A stretch of 64,000 nt of DNA from Pseudomonas citronellolis (GCF_900112375.1 NZ_FOLS01000010.1:62001-126000); one strand, 5' to 3'. Shown: positions 28,418 to 37,476, counted from the stretch's first letter. The notes: a model not told the origin generated them from the letters alone. Numbers and translations are program-made.

Positions 28418-30105
28418 TGCTCAAGCGCACCCTCTACCATTTCCACTTCTGCTGCGGCCTGGGCGGCGGCGCCAAGGGCTTCAATAGGGCACGCCCGCGC
28501 GTGGGCAACGTCGAAGCTCAGTGGGAATGCCTGGGCGGCATCGACGTCGACCCTTCCGGCCTGGCTGACTTCTCACGCCTGGCCGGCGTGCCTGGCACCC
28601 TGCTCGATCTGTTCACCCGCGACCAGTACATCGACTTTCACGGAAAGGAACCGCCGCCTGGCTGGCGTGAGGCCACCCCCGAGGATGTGCGCCGCGCCGC
28701 CCAGGGCAAGCGCCCGGACGCGGTGTTCATCTCCAGCCCCTGCAAGGGGGCCTCCGGCCTGCTGTCCGAGAAGTTGAGCCTCACCCCGAAATACCAGGCA
28801 CTCAACGAATTGACTCTGCGCTGCATCTGGCTGATGGGCGAGGCCTGGGCCGATGACCCGGTGCCGCTGATCGTCTTCGAGAACGTGCCGCGTCTGGCAA
28901 CTCGCGGCCGCCACCTGCTCGACCAGATCAACAGCCTGCTCAGCCACTACGGCTACGCCGTGGCCGAGACCACTCACGACTGCGGCGAGCTGGGCGGCCT
29001 GGCCCAGTCGCGCAAGCGCTTCCTGCTGGTCGCCCGCCACGTCGAGAAGGTGCCGCCGTTCCTGTACGAGCCAGAGAAGAAGAGCCTGCGCGCCGTGGGC
29101 GACATCCTCGGTCGCATGCCGCTGCCCGGCGACATCGAAGCCGCGGGCCCGATGCACCGCGTTCCGTCGCTGCAGTGGCGGACCTGGGTGCGCCTGGCCC
29201 TGGTGCGCGCCGGCAGCGACTGGCGCAGCCTCAACGAACTGGCGATTGAAGACGGCCACCTGCGCGACCTGGTGATCGTGCCGGAGTACCGGTCCGGCTA
29301 CATGGGCGTGCATGGGTGGGACGACACCGCCGGCACCATCGCCGGCCGCTCCGGCCCCACCAATGGAGCGTTCTCGGTCGCCGATCCGCGCTACCGCCAG
29401 GCTTCGAACTGGAACCACGGCCAGCAGTTCGGCGTGATCCGCTGGGCCGAGTCCTCGCCGACGATCCCCGGGCAGACCATGCCGGGCCAAGGCACCTTCA
29501 GCGTCGCTGATCCTCGCCCCAACTGGGAGAAACGCCACAGCAGCAACTATCGGGTGATCCGCTACGACCAGACCGCAGGAACCATCATCGCCGGCGGCAA
29601 GGGTGTCCAGGGCGGCCAGCAGTCAGTGGCCGACCCGCGCATCCTGCACCGCGGCAAGGGCGACAACTACTTGACCGGCGGCCACTACGGGGTGATCGGA
29701 TTCGACCAGCACTCCGGCGCCATCGCGGCCAGCTCCCGCTATGACAGCGGCCGATTCAGCGTCGCTGACCCGCGCATCCCTGCAGCAGATGAGCGCCTGA
29801 CCTGCATCATCCGCAGCCTCGACGGCACCTGGCACCGCCCCTTCACCACGCTGGAAAAGGCCGCCCTGCAGAGCCTGGTCGAGCCCGAGGAATACCTGGT
29901 GCTCGACGGCCTAAGCGACAAGGACTGGAGCGAGCGCATCGGCAACGCCGTGCCGCCGCACGCCGCGGAAGCCATTGCCGATGTCATGGGAACCACCCTG
30001 CTGCTGGCCGAGCAGGGCGAGACCTTCATGCTCAACAACACCCCCATCTGGGTGCGCAATGTCGCCGTGGCGCTGAGCGTTGCTCAGCCGGAGGTGCAGC
30101 CTTGA
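28414..30105 (+). CDS. DNA (cytosine-5) methyltransferase with internal repeats
   Basis: The 563-residue protein has motif I FHFCCGLGGGAKGF near residue 10, motif IV SSPCKGASG at about 107-115 (catalytic Cys; PCK rather than the more usual PCQ) and motif VI FENVPRL near 155. From about 285 to 460 it carries tandem units ending FSVADPR, each with a GVIRW/GVIGF..AGTI segment. This is the place of a target-recognition domain. The final RIGNAVPPHAAEAIA is motif X. It probably protects phage DNA from host restriction. Confidence 0.88.
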   Translation: MMLKRTLYHFHFCCGLGGGAKGFNRARPRVGNVEAQWECLGGIDVDPSGLADFSRLAGVPGTLLDLFTRDQYIDFHGKEPPPGWREATPEDVRRAAQGKRPDAVFISSPCKGASGLLSEKLSLTPKYQALNELTLRCIWLMGEAWADDPVPLIVFENVPRLATRGRHLLDQINSLLSHYGYAVAETTHDCGELGGLAQSRKRFLLVARHVEKVPPFLYEPEKKSLRAVGDILGRMPLPGDIEAAGPMHRVPSLQWRTWVRLALVRAGSDWRSLNELAIEDGHLRDLVIVPEYRSGYMGVHGWDDTAGTIAGRSGPTNGAFSVADPRYRQASNWNHGQQFGVIRWAESSPTIPGQTMPGQGTFSVADPRPNWEKRHSSNYRVIRYDQTAGTIIAGGKGVQGGQQSVADPRILHRGKGDNYLTGGHYGVIGFDQHSGAIAASSRYDSGRFSVADPRIPAADERLTCIIRSLDGTWHRPFTTLEKAALQSLVEPEEYLVLDGLSDKDWSERIGNAVPPHAAEAIADVMGTTLLLAEQGETFMLNNTPIWVRNVAVALSVAQPEVQP

Positions 30106-30950
30106 GCGTACAGCGCCCGATTGTTCGCTACCACGGAGGGAAGTGGATGCTTGCCCCGTGGATCATCCGGCACATGGCCGACCATCACACCTACATCGAG
30201 CCATTCGGAGGTGGTGGCTCGGTACTGCTCCGCAAGGAGCGCGCCTACGCCGAGGTCTACAACGACCTCGACGGCGACATGGTGAACCTGTTCCGCGTGG
30301 CCCGGGATCATGGTGGCGAACTGCGCCAGGTCCTGGCGCTGACGCCTTTTGCGCGCGAGGAGTTCGAGGCCAGCTATGGCAACGCCACGGACCCACTCGA
30401 GCGAGCCAGGCGCACGGTCGTTCGGTCACTTCAGGGGTTCGGGAGCGCGGCAGCTAGCGGCGAACGCACGGGCTTCCGTGCTTCCTCCAGCCGCAGCGGC
30501 ACCTCGCCAGCTATCGACTGGCGCAACTACTCTGAGGCCCTGCCGGCCATTACCGAGCGGCTCCAGGGCGTAGTGATCGAGAATCGAGACGCCATGGACA
30601 TCATGGCGCACCATGACCGGCCGTCGACTCTGCACTACGTGGATCCGCCATACGTGCACTCCACGCGCAGCACCAAGGTGCGCCACAACGACACCGGGAA
30701 GAGCTACCGGCATGAACTGAGCGACACTCAGCACCGAGACCTGGCCGGATTCCTCCATCAACTGGAAGGGATGGTGCTGCTGTCTGGATACCCGTGCCCG
30801 CTCTACGACGAACTCTACGCCGACTGGCATTGTGTCGAGCGAAATGCCCACGCCGATGGCGCACGTGATCGCGTCGAGTGCCTGTGGCTGAACCGTCCTG
30901 CCTATCGGGGACTGGCTCAACTGGACATCTTCAGGGAGCCAGCAGCATGA
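30102..30950 (+). CDS. D12-class adenine-N6 DNA methyltransferase (Dam-like)
   Basis: The 282-residue protein starts at TTG 30102, overlapping the previous stop. It has RPIVRYHGGKWMLAPWIIRHM and motif I YIEPFGGGGSVLLRK. Motif IV is LHYVDPPYVHST near residues 183-190. It is the D12/Dam type. It could methylate GATC or another site. Target recognition cannot be read from sequence. Together with the adjacent cytosine methyltransferase it gives a two-base DNA-modification capacity. Confidence 0.87.
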   Translation: MSVQRPIVRYHGGKWMLAPWIIRHMADHHTYIEPFGGGGSVLLRKERAYAEVYNDLDGDMVNLFRVARDHGGELRQVLALTPFAREEFEASYGNATDPLERARRTVVRSLQGFGSAAASGERTGFRASSSRSGTSPAIDWRNYSEALPAITERLQGVVIENRDAMDIMAHHDRPSTLHYVDPPYVHSTRSTKVRHNDTGKSYRHELSDTQHRDLAGFLHQLEGMVLLSGYPCPLYDELYADWHCVERNAHADGARDRVECLWLNRPAYRGLAQLDIFREPAA

Positions 30951-31231
30951 GCCACGTCTTCCACTCACCCCGCCGCGGAGGCAAGCGGCTGCTGCCCCTG
31001 TTCGAATACGCGGCCCGGTTTGGCTGGAAGATCAGCCGGACCAACGGCGGCCACCTGCGGCTGACGAAGCCTGGGCGGCCCATCATCCACACCAGCAGCA
31101 CGCCGAGCGACTGGCGTGCCGTGCGCAACGCCCTGGCCATGCTGGCCAGGGCAGACCGTCACGACGTCATCGAGGACCAGAAGCACCCCGAGGTTCTTCT
31201 AGTCCACCTCACGGGAGGGGCCACGTTATGA
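30947..31231 (+). CDS. HicA-like small protein without adjacent HicB
   Basis: The 94-residue protein has a HicA-type core (LLPLFEYAARFGWKISRTNGGHLRLTKPGRPIIHTSSTPSDWRAVRNALAMLARA), with the His of GGH at residue 36 in the place of the HicA catalytic His. Length is somewhat above the ~60-80 of toxins. No HicB-like antitoxin follows; the next gene is DUF4224. It might be a toxin with a distant antitoxin, or a repurposed RNA-binding protein. The start overlaps the methyltransferase stop. Confidence 0.6.
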   Translation: MSHVFHSPRRGGKRLLPLFEYAARFGWKISRTNGGHLRLTKPGRPIIHTSSTPSDWRAVRNALAMLARADRHDVIEDQKHPEVLLVHLTGGATL

Positions 31232-31446
31232 TCAGCCAACAGCCGCCGGGCACCGTCCTGACCTTCGAAGACCTGCAGCGGCTGACCGGTTACACGCGCC
31301 GATCCGGCGTTGAGAAAGCCCTGCGCAAGCAGGGCATCCGCTGGTTCTGGGGACGGCACGGCCCCTGGACCACCATCGACCTGGTCAACCAGGCCGGCGG
31401 CGTATCGCCGGCCAGCCCCGAGAAGTACGACAGCGAGATCATATGA
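31228..31446 (+). CDS. DUF4224-family protein, excisionase-like position
   Basis: The 72-residue protein (GTVLTFEDLQRLTGYTRRSG, VEKALRKQGIRWFWGRHGPW) matches DUF4224, a small helix-turn-helix-like family coded next to integrases. It is coupled to the integrase by a four-base overlap, as excisionases often are. A role in directing integration or excision is inferred. Confidence 0.72.
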   Translation: MISQQPPGTVLTFEDLQRLTGYTRRSGVEKALRKQGIRWFWGRHGPWTTIDLVNQAGGVSPASPEKYDSEII

Positions 31447-32591
31447 GGCGGTCCCGTAAGCGGAAGCACAATCCGAACATCCCCCCGCACATCGATCAGG
31501 CCGCCCTCCCGGCGGCCGTTTTCTATGATCACCGTGGTAACGGTGTCTGGTACACGTCGAACCGCGACGAGGTCGGGCGGCAGCGCCGCCAGAACATCGC
31601 CACCAGCACCGCCACCCTCTCCGAACTGCACCGTATCATGGAAGAGCGCGAAGGCTTCGACCGTGAAAGCCTCAACTACCTGTGCCAGCAGTATCACGAC
31701 AGCATCAAGTTCAAGAAGCTGAGTCCCAAGTCGCAGAAGGACTACTGCTACTCGCGCGACGTGCTGCTCAGCATGCCCACCAAGCTGAAGAAGCCCCTGG
31801 GCGAGCTGGCGGTTCGGAAGTTCTCCCCCGCTCTGGTGCAACGGATCGTCGACAGCATCGCCGACCAGGGCACCCCGTCGAAGGCGGCTCACGCCCTCCG
31901 CTACCTCCGGCTTGTGTTGCAGTGGGGGCGCAACCGCGGCTACCTGGACAGCAACCCGGCGCTGGGCATTGAGGCGCCCGCCGAGCGGAAGCTACGACGG
32001 CTGCCGTCCCCGGCGGTGATGCAACGCCTCATCGACCGAGCCCGCGCACTGGGGCAGCTGACGCGCGGCCAGGCCGGCGCCGTCCCTCGCCACCTCAGCT
32101 ACGTGATGGAAATCGCCTATCTCTGCCGACTGCGCGGCATCGAGGTTGTCACCCTGACCGACGCCAACGAGACGCCGGCCGGCGTGCTGACCAATCGTCG
32201 GAAGGGCAGCCGCGACAACATCGTGCGCTGGACGCCACGCCTACGCGCCGCCTGGGAAGCCGCCAAGAAGCGCCGGAGCGAGATTTGGCAGGCGCGCGGA
32301 ACAGCCATACCGATCCACCCCGAGCAGCGCTTCATCATCACCGCCGAGCACGGCGGCGCGCTGGGCAAGTCGGGTCTGGACACGGCCTGGCAACGGTTCA
32401 TCACCAGGTCGATCGAGGCGGGCGTCATCCTGCCCGAGCAGCGCTTCGGCCTGCACGACCTGAAACGCCGCGGCATCACCGACACACCAGGCACGCGCGC
32501 CGACAAGCAGGAAGCCAGCGGCCACCGCGACGAGTCCATGCTCGACATCTACGACCTCAGCGTACCGACGGTCGACCCCTCCGCAATCTGA
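31443..32591 (+). CDS. Tyrosine-type site-specific integrase
   Basis: The 382-residue protein has a SAM-like core-binding domain (about 85-170) and a catalytic domain with R231 (LCRLRGIEVVTL), H338 and R342 in LHDLKRRGIT, H361 in ASGHRDESM and nucleophile Y370 (LDIYDLS). It should recombine the phage with tRNA-Thr(TGT). The attachment site starts 118 bases downstream. The N-terminal part is basic (arm-type DNA binding). Confidence 0.95.
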   Translation: MRRSRKRKHNPNIPPHIDQAALPAAVFYDHRGNGVWYTSNRDEVGRQRRQNIATSTATLSELHRIMEEREGFDRESLNYLCQQYHDSIKFKKLSPKSQKDYCYSRDVLLSMPTKLKKPLGELAVRKFSPALVQRIVDSIADQGTPSKAAHALRYLRLVLQWGRNRGYLDSNPALGIEAPAERKLRRLPSPAVMQRLIDRARALGQLTRGQAGAVPRHLSYVMEIAYLCRLRGIEVVTLTDANETPAGVLTNRRKGSRDNIVRWTPRLRAAWEAAKKRRSEIWQARGTAIPIHPEQRFIITAEHGGALGKSGLDTAWQRFITRSIEAGVILPEQRFGLHDLKRRGITDTPGTRADKQEASGHRDESMLDIYDLSVPTVDPSAI

Positions 32592-32709
32592 CCCACCACC
32601 ACCCTGCGTAACAGCGCGGCCGGGCTCCCCATGGAGCCTGGCCGCCAGCGCATGCCTTACGTAACAAGGAATCGGCTAAGTGCTTGTCCAGCAACTAGAA
32701 AGCAGCTTC

Positions 32710-32754
32710 CTTGTAATCAGTAGGTCCCGGGTTCGACTCCTGGTGCCGGCACCA
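32710..32754 (+). repeat. attR: 45-nt 3' fragment of tRNA-Thr(TGT)
   Basis: From the anticodon loop (CTTGTAATC, anticodon TGT) through the TTCGACT T-loop to GCCGGCACCA the sequence is the 3' 60 percent of a tRNA-Thr. The 5' half upstream is unrelated phage DNA, so this is the recombination core left behind. The reconstituted intact tRNA must lie at the left end of the prophage, outside the window. The identical core would define the crossover zone used by the integrase. Confidence 0.88.
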
Positions 32755-32765
32755 TCTTTCTCAAG

Positions 32766-32806
32766 ACGACTTGGGCTCACCTTCGGGTGGGCCCAAGTCG
32801 TTCTTG
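32766..32806 (+). terminator. Strong host terminator after tRNA-Thr
   Basis: The hairpin of 16 paired positions (32766-32781 with 32786-32801, one G-T pair) closes a TTCG tetraloop. TCTTG follows. It originally ended the tRNA-Thr transcript and now insulates the prophage from the rml promoter. Confidence 0.9.
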
Positions 32807-32961
32807 CCGCAAGGAAAAGCTCTATCTCCGAGGTTGTACCGGCGAAGAAACTTTTTGCCTTGAGTGGAATCTAATTACGCCTTATAGATGCCGCTGAGTT
32901 TCGGGTCCTTTCAGGTCCATCCGCCGTCCAGCAGCCTAGAATAGCCAGAGTGTGTTTACGG

Positions 32962-32990
32962 GTTTACTCCCCAGGTCCGATGCATATAAT
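32962..32990 (+). promoter_or_regulatory. Candidate sigma-70 promoter of the glycosyltransferase-rml operon
   Basis: A consensus -10 TATAAT (32985-32990) lies 17 bases after a weak -35 GTTTAC (32962-32967). The predicted start is near 32996-32998, giving a ~100-base leader before the GTG at 33096. Confidence 0.65.
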
Positions 32991-33095
32991 TGCCGCCTTT
33001 TCCACCAGATCGCCCAGATCGGCAGCTGTCCAACACCTGCCGGCACCCCATGGATGGCGGATTCGCAAGAACCGGATGGATTCGCCGGAGGCCCT

Positions 33096-34073
33096 GTGTT
33101 GACTTCTTCGCCCTCTGCATCACCCCCAAAGGGGCAGAGCTCGCCTTCCGCGTCCGAGCGGGTGGCCATCCTGCTGTCGACGTACAACGGCGAACGCTTT
33201 CTCGCCGAACAGCTCGACTCCCTGATCGCCCAGACCCACAAGGACTGGACGATCTATGCCTCCGACGATGGTTCCAGCGATGCGACATTGGACATCCTGG
33301 CGAAGTACCGTGCGCAGCTTGGCGATGACCGCCTCGTCATTGTGCAGGGCCCCCGCCAGGGGTTCGCGGCGAACTTCCTGAGCCTGCTGGCCCGGGAAGA
33401 AATCCAGGCCCCTTATTTCGCTTTCTGCGACCAGGATGACCTCTGGATCCCCGAGCGACTCGCGATGGGGCTGGATTGGATGCGCGGCCTTCCCGCCGAT
33501 CGCCCGGCGCTTTTCTGCTCCAGGACGCAGCTTATCGACAGCGGTGGCAAGCCCATTGGGCTGTCGCCCCTGTTCCTGCGCCCACCGACTTTCGAAAACG
33601 CCCTGGTGCAAAGCATCGCGGGTGGCAACACCATGCTGTTCAATGCATCGACCCGAGAGTTGTTGCGACAGACGCCGAAGGGCGAACACATCATTTCCCA
33701 CGACTGGTGGACCTACCTGCTGGTGACCGGCTGTGGTGGCCATGTGTCCTATGATCCACGGCCGACGGTCGATTATCGTCAGCATGGCCGAAACCTTGTC
33801 GGTTCCAACGCAAGCCTTCAGGAGCGTGCAGTGCGGGTATGCAAGATGTTCAAGGGCACCTTCCGTGAATGGATGGATGCCAATCTGCACGCCTTGACGG
33901 TTTTCCGCCCCTACCTCACTCCTGACCATCAGCTCACCCTGCAGCTGTTCGAGCAGGCTCGAGCGTCGGCGCTTCCCAAGCGCCTGCAACTGATTCGAAA
34001 ATCCGGCGTCCACAGGCAGTCTCCGCTAGGCACTCTGGGGCTGACCGCCGCCGCCATCCTCCATAGGATTTAA
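33096..34073 (+). CDS. GT2-family glycosyltransferase (rhamnosyltransferase-like)
   Basis: The 325-residue protein has a GT-A nucleotide-binding start (ERVAILLSTYNGERFLAEQLDSL, WTIYASDDGSSDATLDIL) and an FCDQDDLWIPERL motif. The acceptor-side HDWWTYLLVTGCGG resembles rhamnosyltransferases. I place the start at GTG 33096 (TTG 33099 is as good) because GGAGG lies just upstream. The longer frame from 32952 runs through the leader. It precedes rmlBDAC and may add dTDP-rhamnose to a lipid-linked glycan on the cytoplasmic side. Confidence 0.82.
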   Translation: MLTSSPSASPPKGQSSPSASERVAILLSTYNGERFLAEQLDSLIAQTHKDWTIYASDDGSSDATLDILAKYRAQLGDDRLVIVQGPRQGFAANFLSLLAREEIQAPYFAFCDQDDLWIPERLAMGLDWMRGLPADRPALFCSRTQLIDSGGKPIGLSPLFLRPPTFENALVQSIAGGNTMLFNASTRELLRQTPKGEHIISHDWWTYLLVTGCGGHVSYDPRPTVDYRQHGRNLVGSNASLQERAVRVCKMFKGTFREWMDANLHALTVFRPYLTPDHQLTLQLFEQARASALPKRLQLIRKSGVHRQSPLGTLGLTAAAILHRI

Positions 34074-34077
34074 CGCA

Positions 34078-35136
34078 ATGACCATTCTCGTCACCGGCAG
34101 CGCCGGCTTCATCGGCGCCAACTTCGTTCTCGACTGGCTGGCAGGCAATGACGAAAAGGTCATCAGCCTCGACAAGCTGACCTACGCCGGCAACCGCCAG
34201 AACCTGGCCAGCCTGGGCGGCGACGAGCGGCATGTGTTCGTGCACGGCGACATCGGCGATGGCGAACTGGTCTCCCGTCTGCTGGCCGAGCACCAGCCCC
34301 GCGCCATACTGAACTTCGCCGCTGAATCCCACGTCGACCGCTCCATCCACGGCCCGGAAGACTTCATCCAGACCAATATCGTCGGCACCTTCCGCCTGCT
34401 GGAAGCGGTGCGCGCCTACTGGAATGGCCTTGGCGACGAGCCCAAAGCCGCCTTCCGCTTCCTCCACGTCTCCACCGACGAGGTCTACGGCTCGCTGGGT
34501 CCGAATGACCCGGCCTTCCGCGAAAGCAACAAGTACGAACCGAACAGCCCCTACTCGGCCTCCAAGGCCGCGTCCGACCACCTGGTCCGCGCCTACCACC
34601 ACACCTACGGGCTGCCGGTGCTGACCACCAACTGCTCGAACAACTACGGCCCCTATCACTTCCCCGAGAAGCTGATCCCGCTGGTCATCCACAACGCCCT
34701 GGCCGGCAAGCCGCTGCCGGTCTACGGCGACGGCCAGCAGGTCCGCGACTGGTTGTACGTGAAGGATCATTGCGCAGCCATCCGCCGCGTGCTGGAAGCC
34801 GGCCAGCTGGGCGAAACCTACAACGTCGGCGGCTGGAACGAGAAAGCCAATATCGACGTGGTCCATACCCTGTGCGACATCCTCGACCAGGAGCAGCCGC
34901 GGGCCGACGGACGGAGCTACCGCGAGCAGATCACCTTCGTCAAAGATCGCCCCGGACACGACCGCCGCTACGCCATCGACGCCACCCGCCTCGAACGCGA
35001 GCTGGGCTGGAAACCGGCGGAAACCTTCGAGACCGGCATCCGCAAGACCGTGCGCTGGTACCTGGACAACCAGGCCTGGGTGAACAACGTCACCAGCGGC
35101 GCATACCGTGAATGGGTAGGTAAGCAGTACGCATGA
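34078..35136 (+). CDS. rmlB: dTDP-D-glucose 4,6-dehydratase RmlB
   Basis: The 352-residue protein has the NAD-binding GSAGFIGANF, the RmlB ESHVDRSIHGPEDFI region, STDEVYGSL, and the catalytic YSASKAASDHL (Tyr-x3-Lys). It converts dTDP-glucose to dTDP-4-keto-6-deoxyglucose in dTDP-L-rhamnose synthesis. First gene of rmlBDAC and coupled to rmlD by a four-base overlap. Confidence 0.97.
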   Translation: MTILVTGSAGFIGANFVLDWLAGNDEKVISLDKLTYAGNRQNLASLGGDERHVFVHGDIGDGELVSRLLAEHQPRAILNFAAESHVDRSIHGPEDFIQTNIVGTFRLLEAVRAYWNGLGDEPKAAFRFLHVSTDEVYGSLGPNDPAFRESNKYEPNSPYSASKAASDHLVRAYHHTYGLPVLTTNCSNNYGPYHFPEKLIPLVIHNALAGKPLPVYGDGQQVRDWLYVKDHCAAIRRVLEAGQLGETYNVGGWNEKANIDVVHTLCDILDQEQPRADGRSYREQITFVKDRPGHDRRYAIDATRLERELGWKPAETFETGIRKTVRWYLDNQAWVNNVTSGAYREWVGKQYA

Positions 35137-36041
35137 ACAAGATCCTTCTACTCGGCGCCAACGGCCAGGTCGGCTGGGAACTCCAGCGCGCCCTCGCGCC
35201 CCTGGCGCAACTGGTGATCTGTGACCGGCAACGGGCCGACCTGAGCGACCTCGCGGGGCTGGCCCGGCTGGTCGCCGAAGAACGTCCCGAGGTGATCGTC
35301 AACGCCGGCGCCTACACCGCGGTGGACAAGGCCGAAGGCGACGTCGACGCTGCCCGCCGGATCAATGCCGAGGCTGTCGCGACCCTGGCCCAGGCGGCTC
35401 GGGAAATCGATGCCTGGCTGGTGCACTACTCCACCGACTACGTCTTCGACGGCAGCGGCGACACGCCCTTCGAGGAAGACGCCGCCACCGGCCCCCTGGG
35501 CGTCTATGGCCAGACCAAGCTGGAAGGCGAGCTCGCCATTCGCGAGAGCGGCTGCCGCCACCTGATCTTCCGCACCAGTTGGGTCTATGCCGCGCGCGGG
35601 GCGAACTTCGCCAAGACCATGCTGCGCCTGGCCAAGGAGCGCGACGAACTGCGCGTCATCGCCGATCAGGTGGGCGCACCGACCAGCGCCGAACTGATCG
35701 CCGACGTCACCGCCCTGGCGCTGCAGCGCCTGGCCCATGATGCCGGCCTGCGCGAACGCGCCAGGGGCACCTATCACCTGGTGGCCAGCGGCGAGACCAG
35801 TTGGCACCGCTATGCCCAATTCGTCATCGGCGAAGCCATCCACCTGGGCGCCGGCCTGCGCGCCACGCCAGAACGCATCGCCCCCATCGCCACCAGCGAA
35901 TATCCGCTGCCGGCGAAACGCCCGGCCAACTCGCGCCTGGCCAACGACAAGCTGCAACGCACCTTCGGCCTGGTACTGCCCACCTGGGAGTACCATGTCC
36001 AACGCATGATCCGGGAACTGGTAGACCAGGGAGCAATATGA
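35133..36041 (+). CDS. rmlD: dTDP-4-dehydrorhamnose reductase RmlD
   Basis: The 302-residue protein starts [20 protein letters not shown] and has [17 protein letters not shown] and YGQTKLEGE with the Tyr-x3-Lys pair. It performs the last step to dTDP-L-rhamnose. It overlaps rmlB and rmlA by four bases, so the operon is translationally coupled. Confidence 0.96.
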   Translation: MNKILLLGANGQVGWELQRALAPLAQLVICDRQRADLSDLAGLARLVAEERPEVIVNAGAYTAVDKAEGDVDAARRINAEAVATLAQAAREIDAWLVHYSTDYVFDGSGDTPFEEDAATGPLGVYGQTKLEGELAIRESGCRHLIFRTSWVYAARGANFAKTMLRLAKERDELRVIADQVGAPTSAELIADVTALALQRLAHDAGLRERARGTYHLVASGETSWHRYAQFVIGEAIHLGAGLRATPERIAPIATSEYPLPAKRPANSRLANDKLQRTFGLVLPTWEYHVQRMIRELVDQGAI

Positions 36042-36919
36042 AACGCAAAGGCATCATCCTCGCCGGGGGTTCCGGCACCCGCCTGCATCCGGCGACCCTG
36101 GCCATCTCCAAGCAGCTGCTGCCGGTCTACGACAAGCCGATGATCTACTACCCGCTCAGCACCCTGATGCTGGCGGGCATCCGCGACATCCTGATCATCT
36201 CCACCCCGCAGGACACCCCGCGCTTCGAGCAACTGCTCGGCGACGGCAGCCAGTGGGGCCTGAACCTGCAGTACGCCGTGCAACCGTCCCCGGACGGCCT
36301 GGCCCAGGCGTTCCTGATCGGCGAGGAGTTCATCGGCAACGACCTCTGCGCCCTGGTGCTGGGCGACAACATCTACCACGGCCACGACTTCCAGGAACTG
36401 CTGGTCAGCGCCATGCAGCGTACCTCCGGCGCCAGCGTGTTCGCCTACCACGTGCATGATCCGGAGCGTTACGGCGTGGTCGAGTTCAATGCCGACGGCA
36501 AGGCCATCAGCCTCGAGGAAAAGCCGGCCAAGCCGAAGTCCAGCTACGCGGTGACCGGCCTGTACTTCTACGACAACCAGGTGATCGACATCGCCAAGAA
36601 CATCAAGCCCTCCGCCCGCGGCGAGCTGGAGATCACCGATGTCAACAAGGCCTACCTGGAAGCCGGCAAGCTTTCCGTGGAAATCATGGGCCGCGGCTAC
36701 GCCTGGCTGGACACCGGCACCCACGACTCGCTGCTGGAAGCCAGCCACTTCATCGCCACCCTGGAAAACCGCCAGGGCCTGAAGGTCGCCTGCCCGGAAG
36801 AGATCGCCTTCCGCCAGAAGTGGATCAGCGCCGAGCAGCTCGAAGCCCTGGCCGCCCCGCTGGCCAAGAATGGCTATGGCCAATACCTGAAACGCCTGCT
36901 GGTCGAGACCGTCTACTGA
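36038..36919 (+). CDS. rmlA: Glucose-1-phosphate thymidylyltransferase RmlA
   Basis: The 293-residue protein begins [34 protein letters not shown], the nucleotidyltransferase signature. [17 protein letters not shown] and [19 protein letters not shown] also match RmlA. It makes dTDP-glucose and is feedback-regulated by dTDP-rhamnose in relatives. Start ATG 36038 overlaps rmlD; the stop overlaps rmlC by one base. Confidence 0.97.
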   Translation: MKRKGIILAGGSGTRLHPATLAISKQLLPVYDKPMIYYPLSTLMLAGIRDILIISTPQDTPRFEQLLGDGSQWGLNLQYAVQPSPDGLAQAFLIGEEFIGNDLCALVLGDNIYHGHDFQELLVSAMQRTSGASVFAYHVHDPERYGVVEFNADGKAISLEEKPAKPKSSYAVTGLYFYDNQVIDIAKNIKPSARGELEITDVNKAYLEAGKLSVEIMGRGYAWLDTGTHDSLLEASHFIATLENRQGLKVACPEEIAFRQKWISAEQLEALAAPLAKNGYGQYLKRLLVETVY

Positions 36920-37476
36920 TGAAAGCTACCCGTCTTGCAATCCCGGAAGTGGTCCTGATCGAACCCAAGGTCTTCGGCGACGACCGCGGCTTCTTCTTCG
37001 AAAGCTTCAACCACCAGCAATTCGAGGAAGCCATCGGCCGCCCGGTGAAGTTCGTCCAGGACAACCATTCGCGCTCCTCGAAGGGCGTGCTGCGCGGCCT
37101 GCACTACCAGCTCCAGAATCCCCAGGGGAAACTGGTGCGCGTGGTCAACGGCGAAGTCTTCGACGTCGCCGTGGACATGCGCCGCTCCTCGCCGACATTC
37201 GGCAAATGGGTAGGCGCCCTGCTGAGCGCAGAGAACAAGCACCAGCTGTGGGTACCGGAAGGTTTCGCCCATGGCTTCGTGGTGCTGTCGGACTCGGCGG
37301 ACTTCCTCTACAAGACCACCGACTACTACGCACCGCAGCATGAGCGCTGCCTGGCCTGGAACGATGCCGAGGTGGGCGTGGACTGGATGCTCGAGCGTCT
37401 TGCCGGCGTCAGCCCGCAGCTCTCGGCCAAGGATCAGGTCGGCAAGGCACTCTCCGAGGCCGAGTGCTACGCATGA
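36919..37476 (+). CDS. rmlC: dTDP-4-dehydrorhamnose 3,5-epimerase RmlC
   Basis: The 185-residue cupin enzyme has the RmlC core: DDRGFFFESFNHQQF, QDNHSRSSKGVLRGLHYQ (catalytic His), GEVFDVAVDMRRSSPTFG and WVPEGFAHGFVVLSD. It is the third enzyme of the pathway. The four-base overlap with wzm ties dTDP-rhamnose synthesis to the transporter that follows. Confidence 0.97.
   Translation: MKATRLAIPEVVLIEPKVFGDDRGFFFESFNHQQFEEAIGRPVKFVQDNHSRSSKGVLRGLHYQLQNPQGKLVRVVNGEVFDVAVDMRRSSPTFGKWVGALLSAENKHQLWVPEGFAHGFVVLSDSADFLYKTTDYYAPQHERCLAWNDAEVGVDWMLERLAGVSPQLSAKDQVGKALSEAECYA

Larger units (their letters stand above)
1..32754. mobile_element. P2-like prophage (right-hand part) integrated at tRNA-Thr(TGT)
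   Basis: The gene order L, X, lysis, R, S, V, W, J, I, fibres, FI, FII, E/E', T, U, D is the classical P2 tail order. It is followed by a control region, early genes, integrase and an attachment site made of a tRNA 3' end. The prophage starts left of the window, so terminase, portal, capsid and the other attachment site are not visible. No transposase or obvious disrupted gene is seen, so the visible part looks intact. Early genes (gp16-like regulator, Toprim primase, methyltransferases) are not those of P2 itself, so the element is a mosaic. Confidence 0.95.
32592..33095. other. Prophage right end and intergenic region
   Basis: This 504-base gap has no protein gene. In order it holds 118 bases of phage DNA beyond the integrase, the 45-nt tRNA-Thr fragment (attR), the strong host terminator, about 155 bases without recognisable features and a promoter with a perfect TATAAT. 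A ~100-base leader to the glycosyltransferase follows. Confidence 0.8.

Noticed and set aside
32710-32754. Functional tRNA-Thr gene
   Set aside because: Only the 3' part exists. No acceptor 5' strand or D-arm precedes it.
32952-33095. Longer N-terminus for the glycosyltransferase
   Set aside because: This part runs directly from the predicted promoter through the leader. The GT2 fold starts after residue 20 of the shorter form, and GGAGG precedes GTG 33096.
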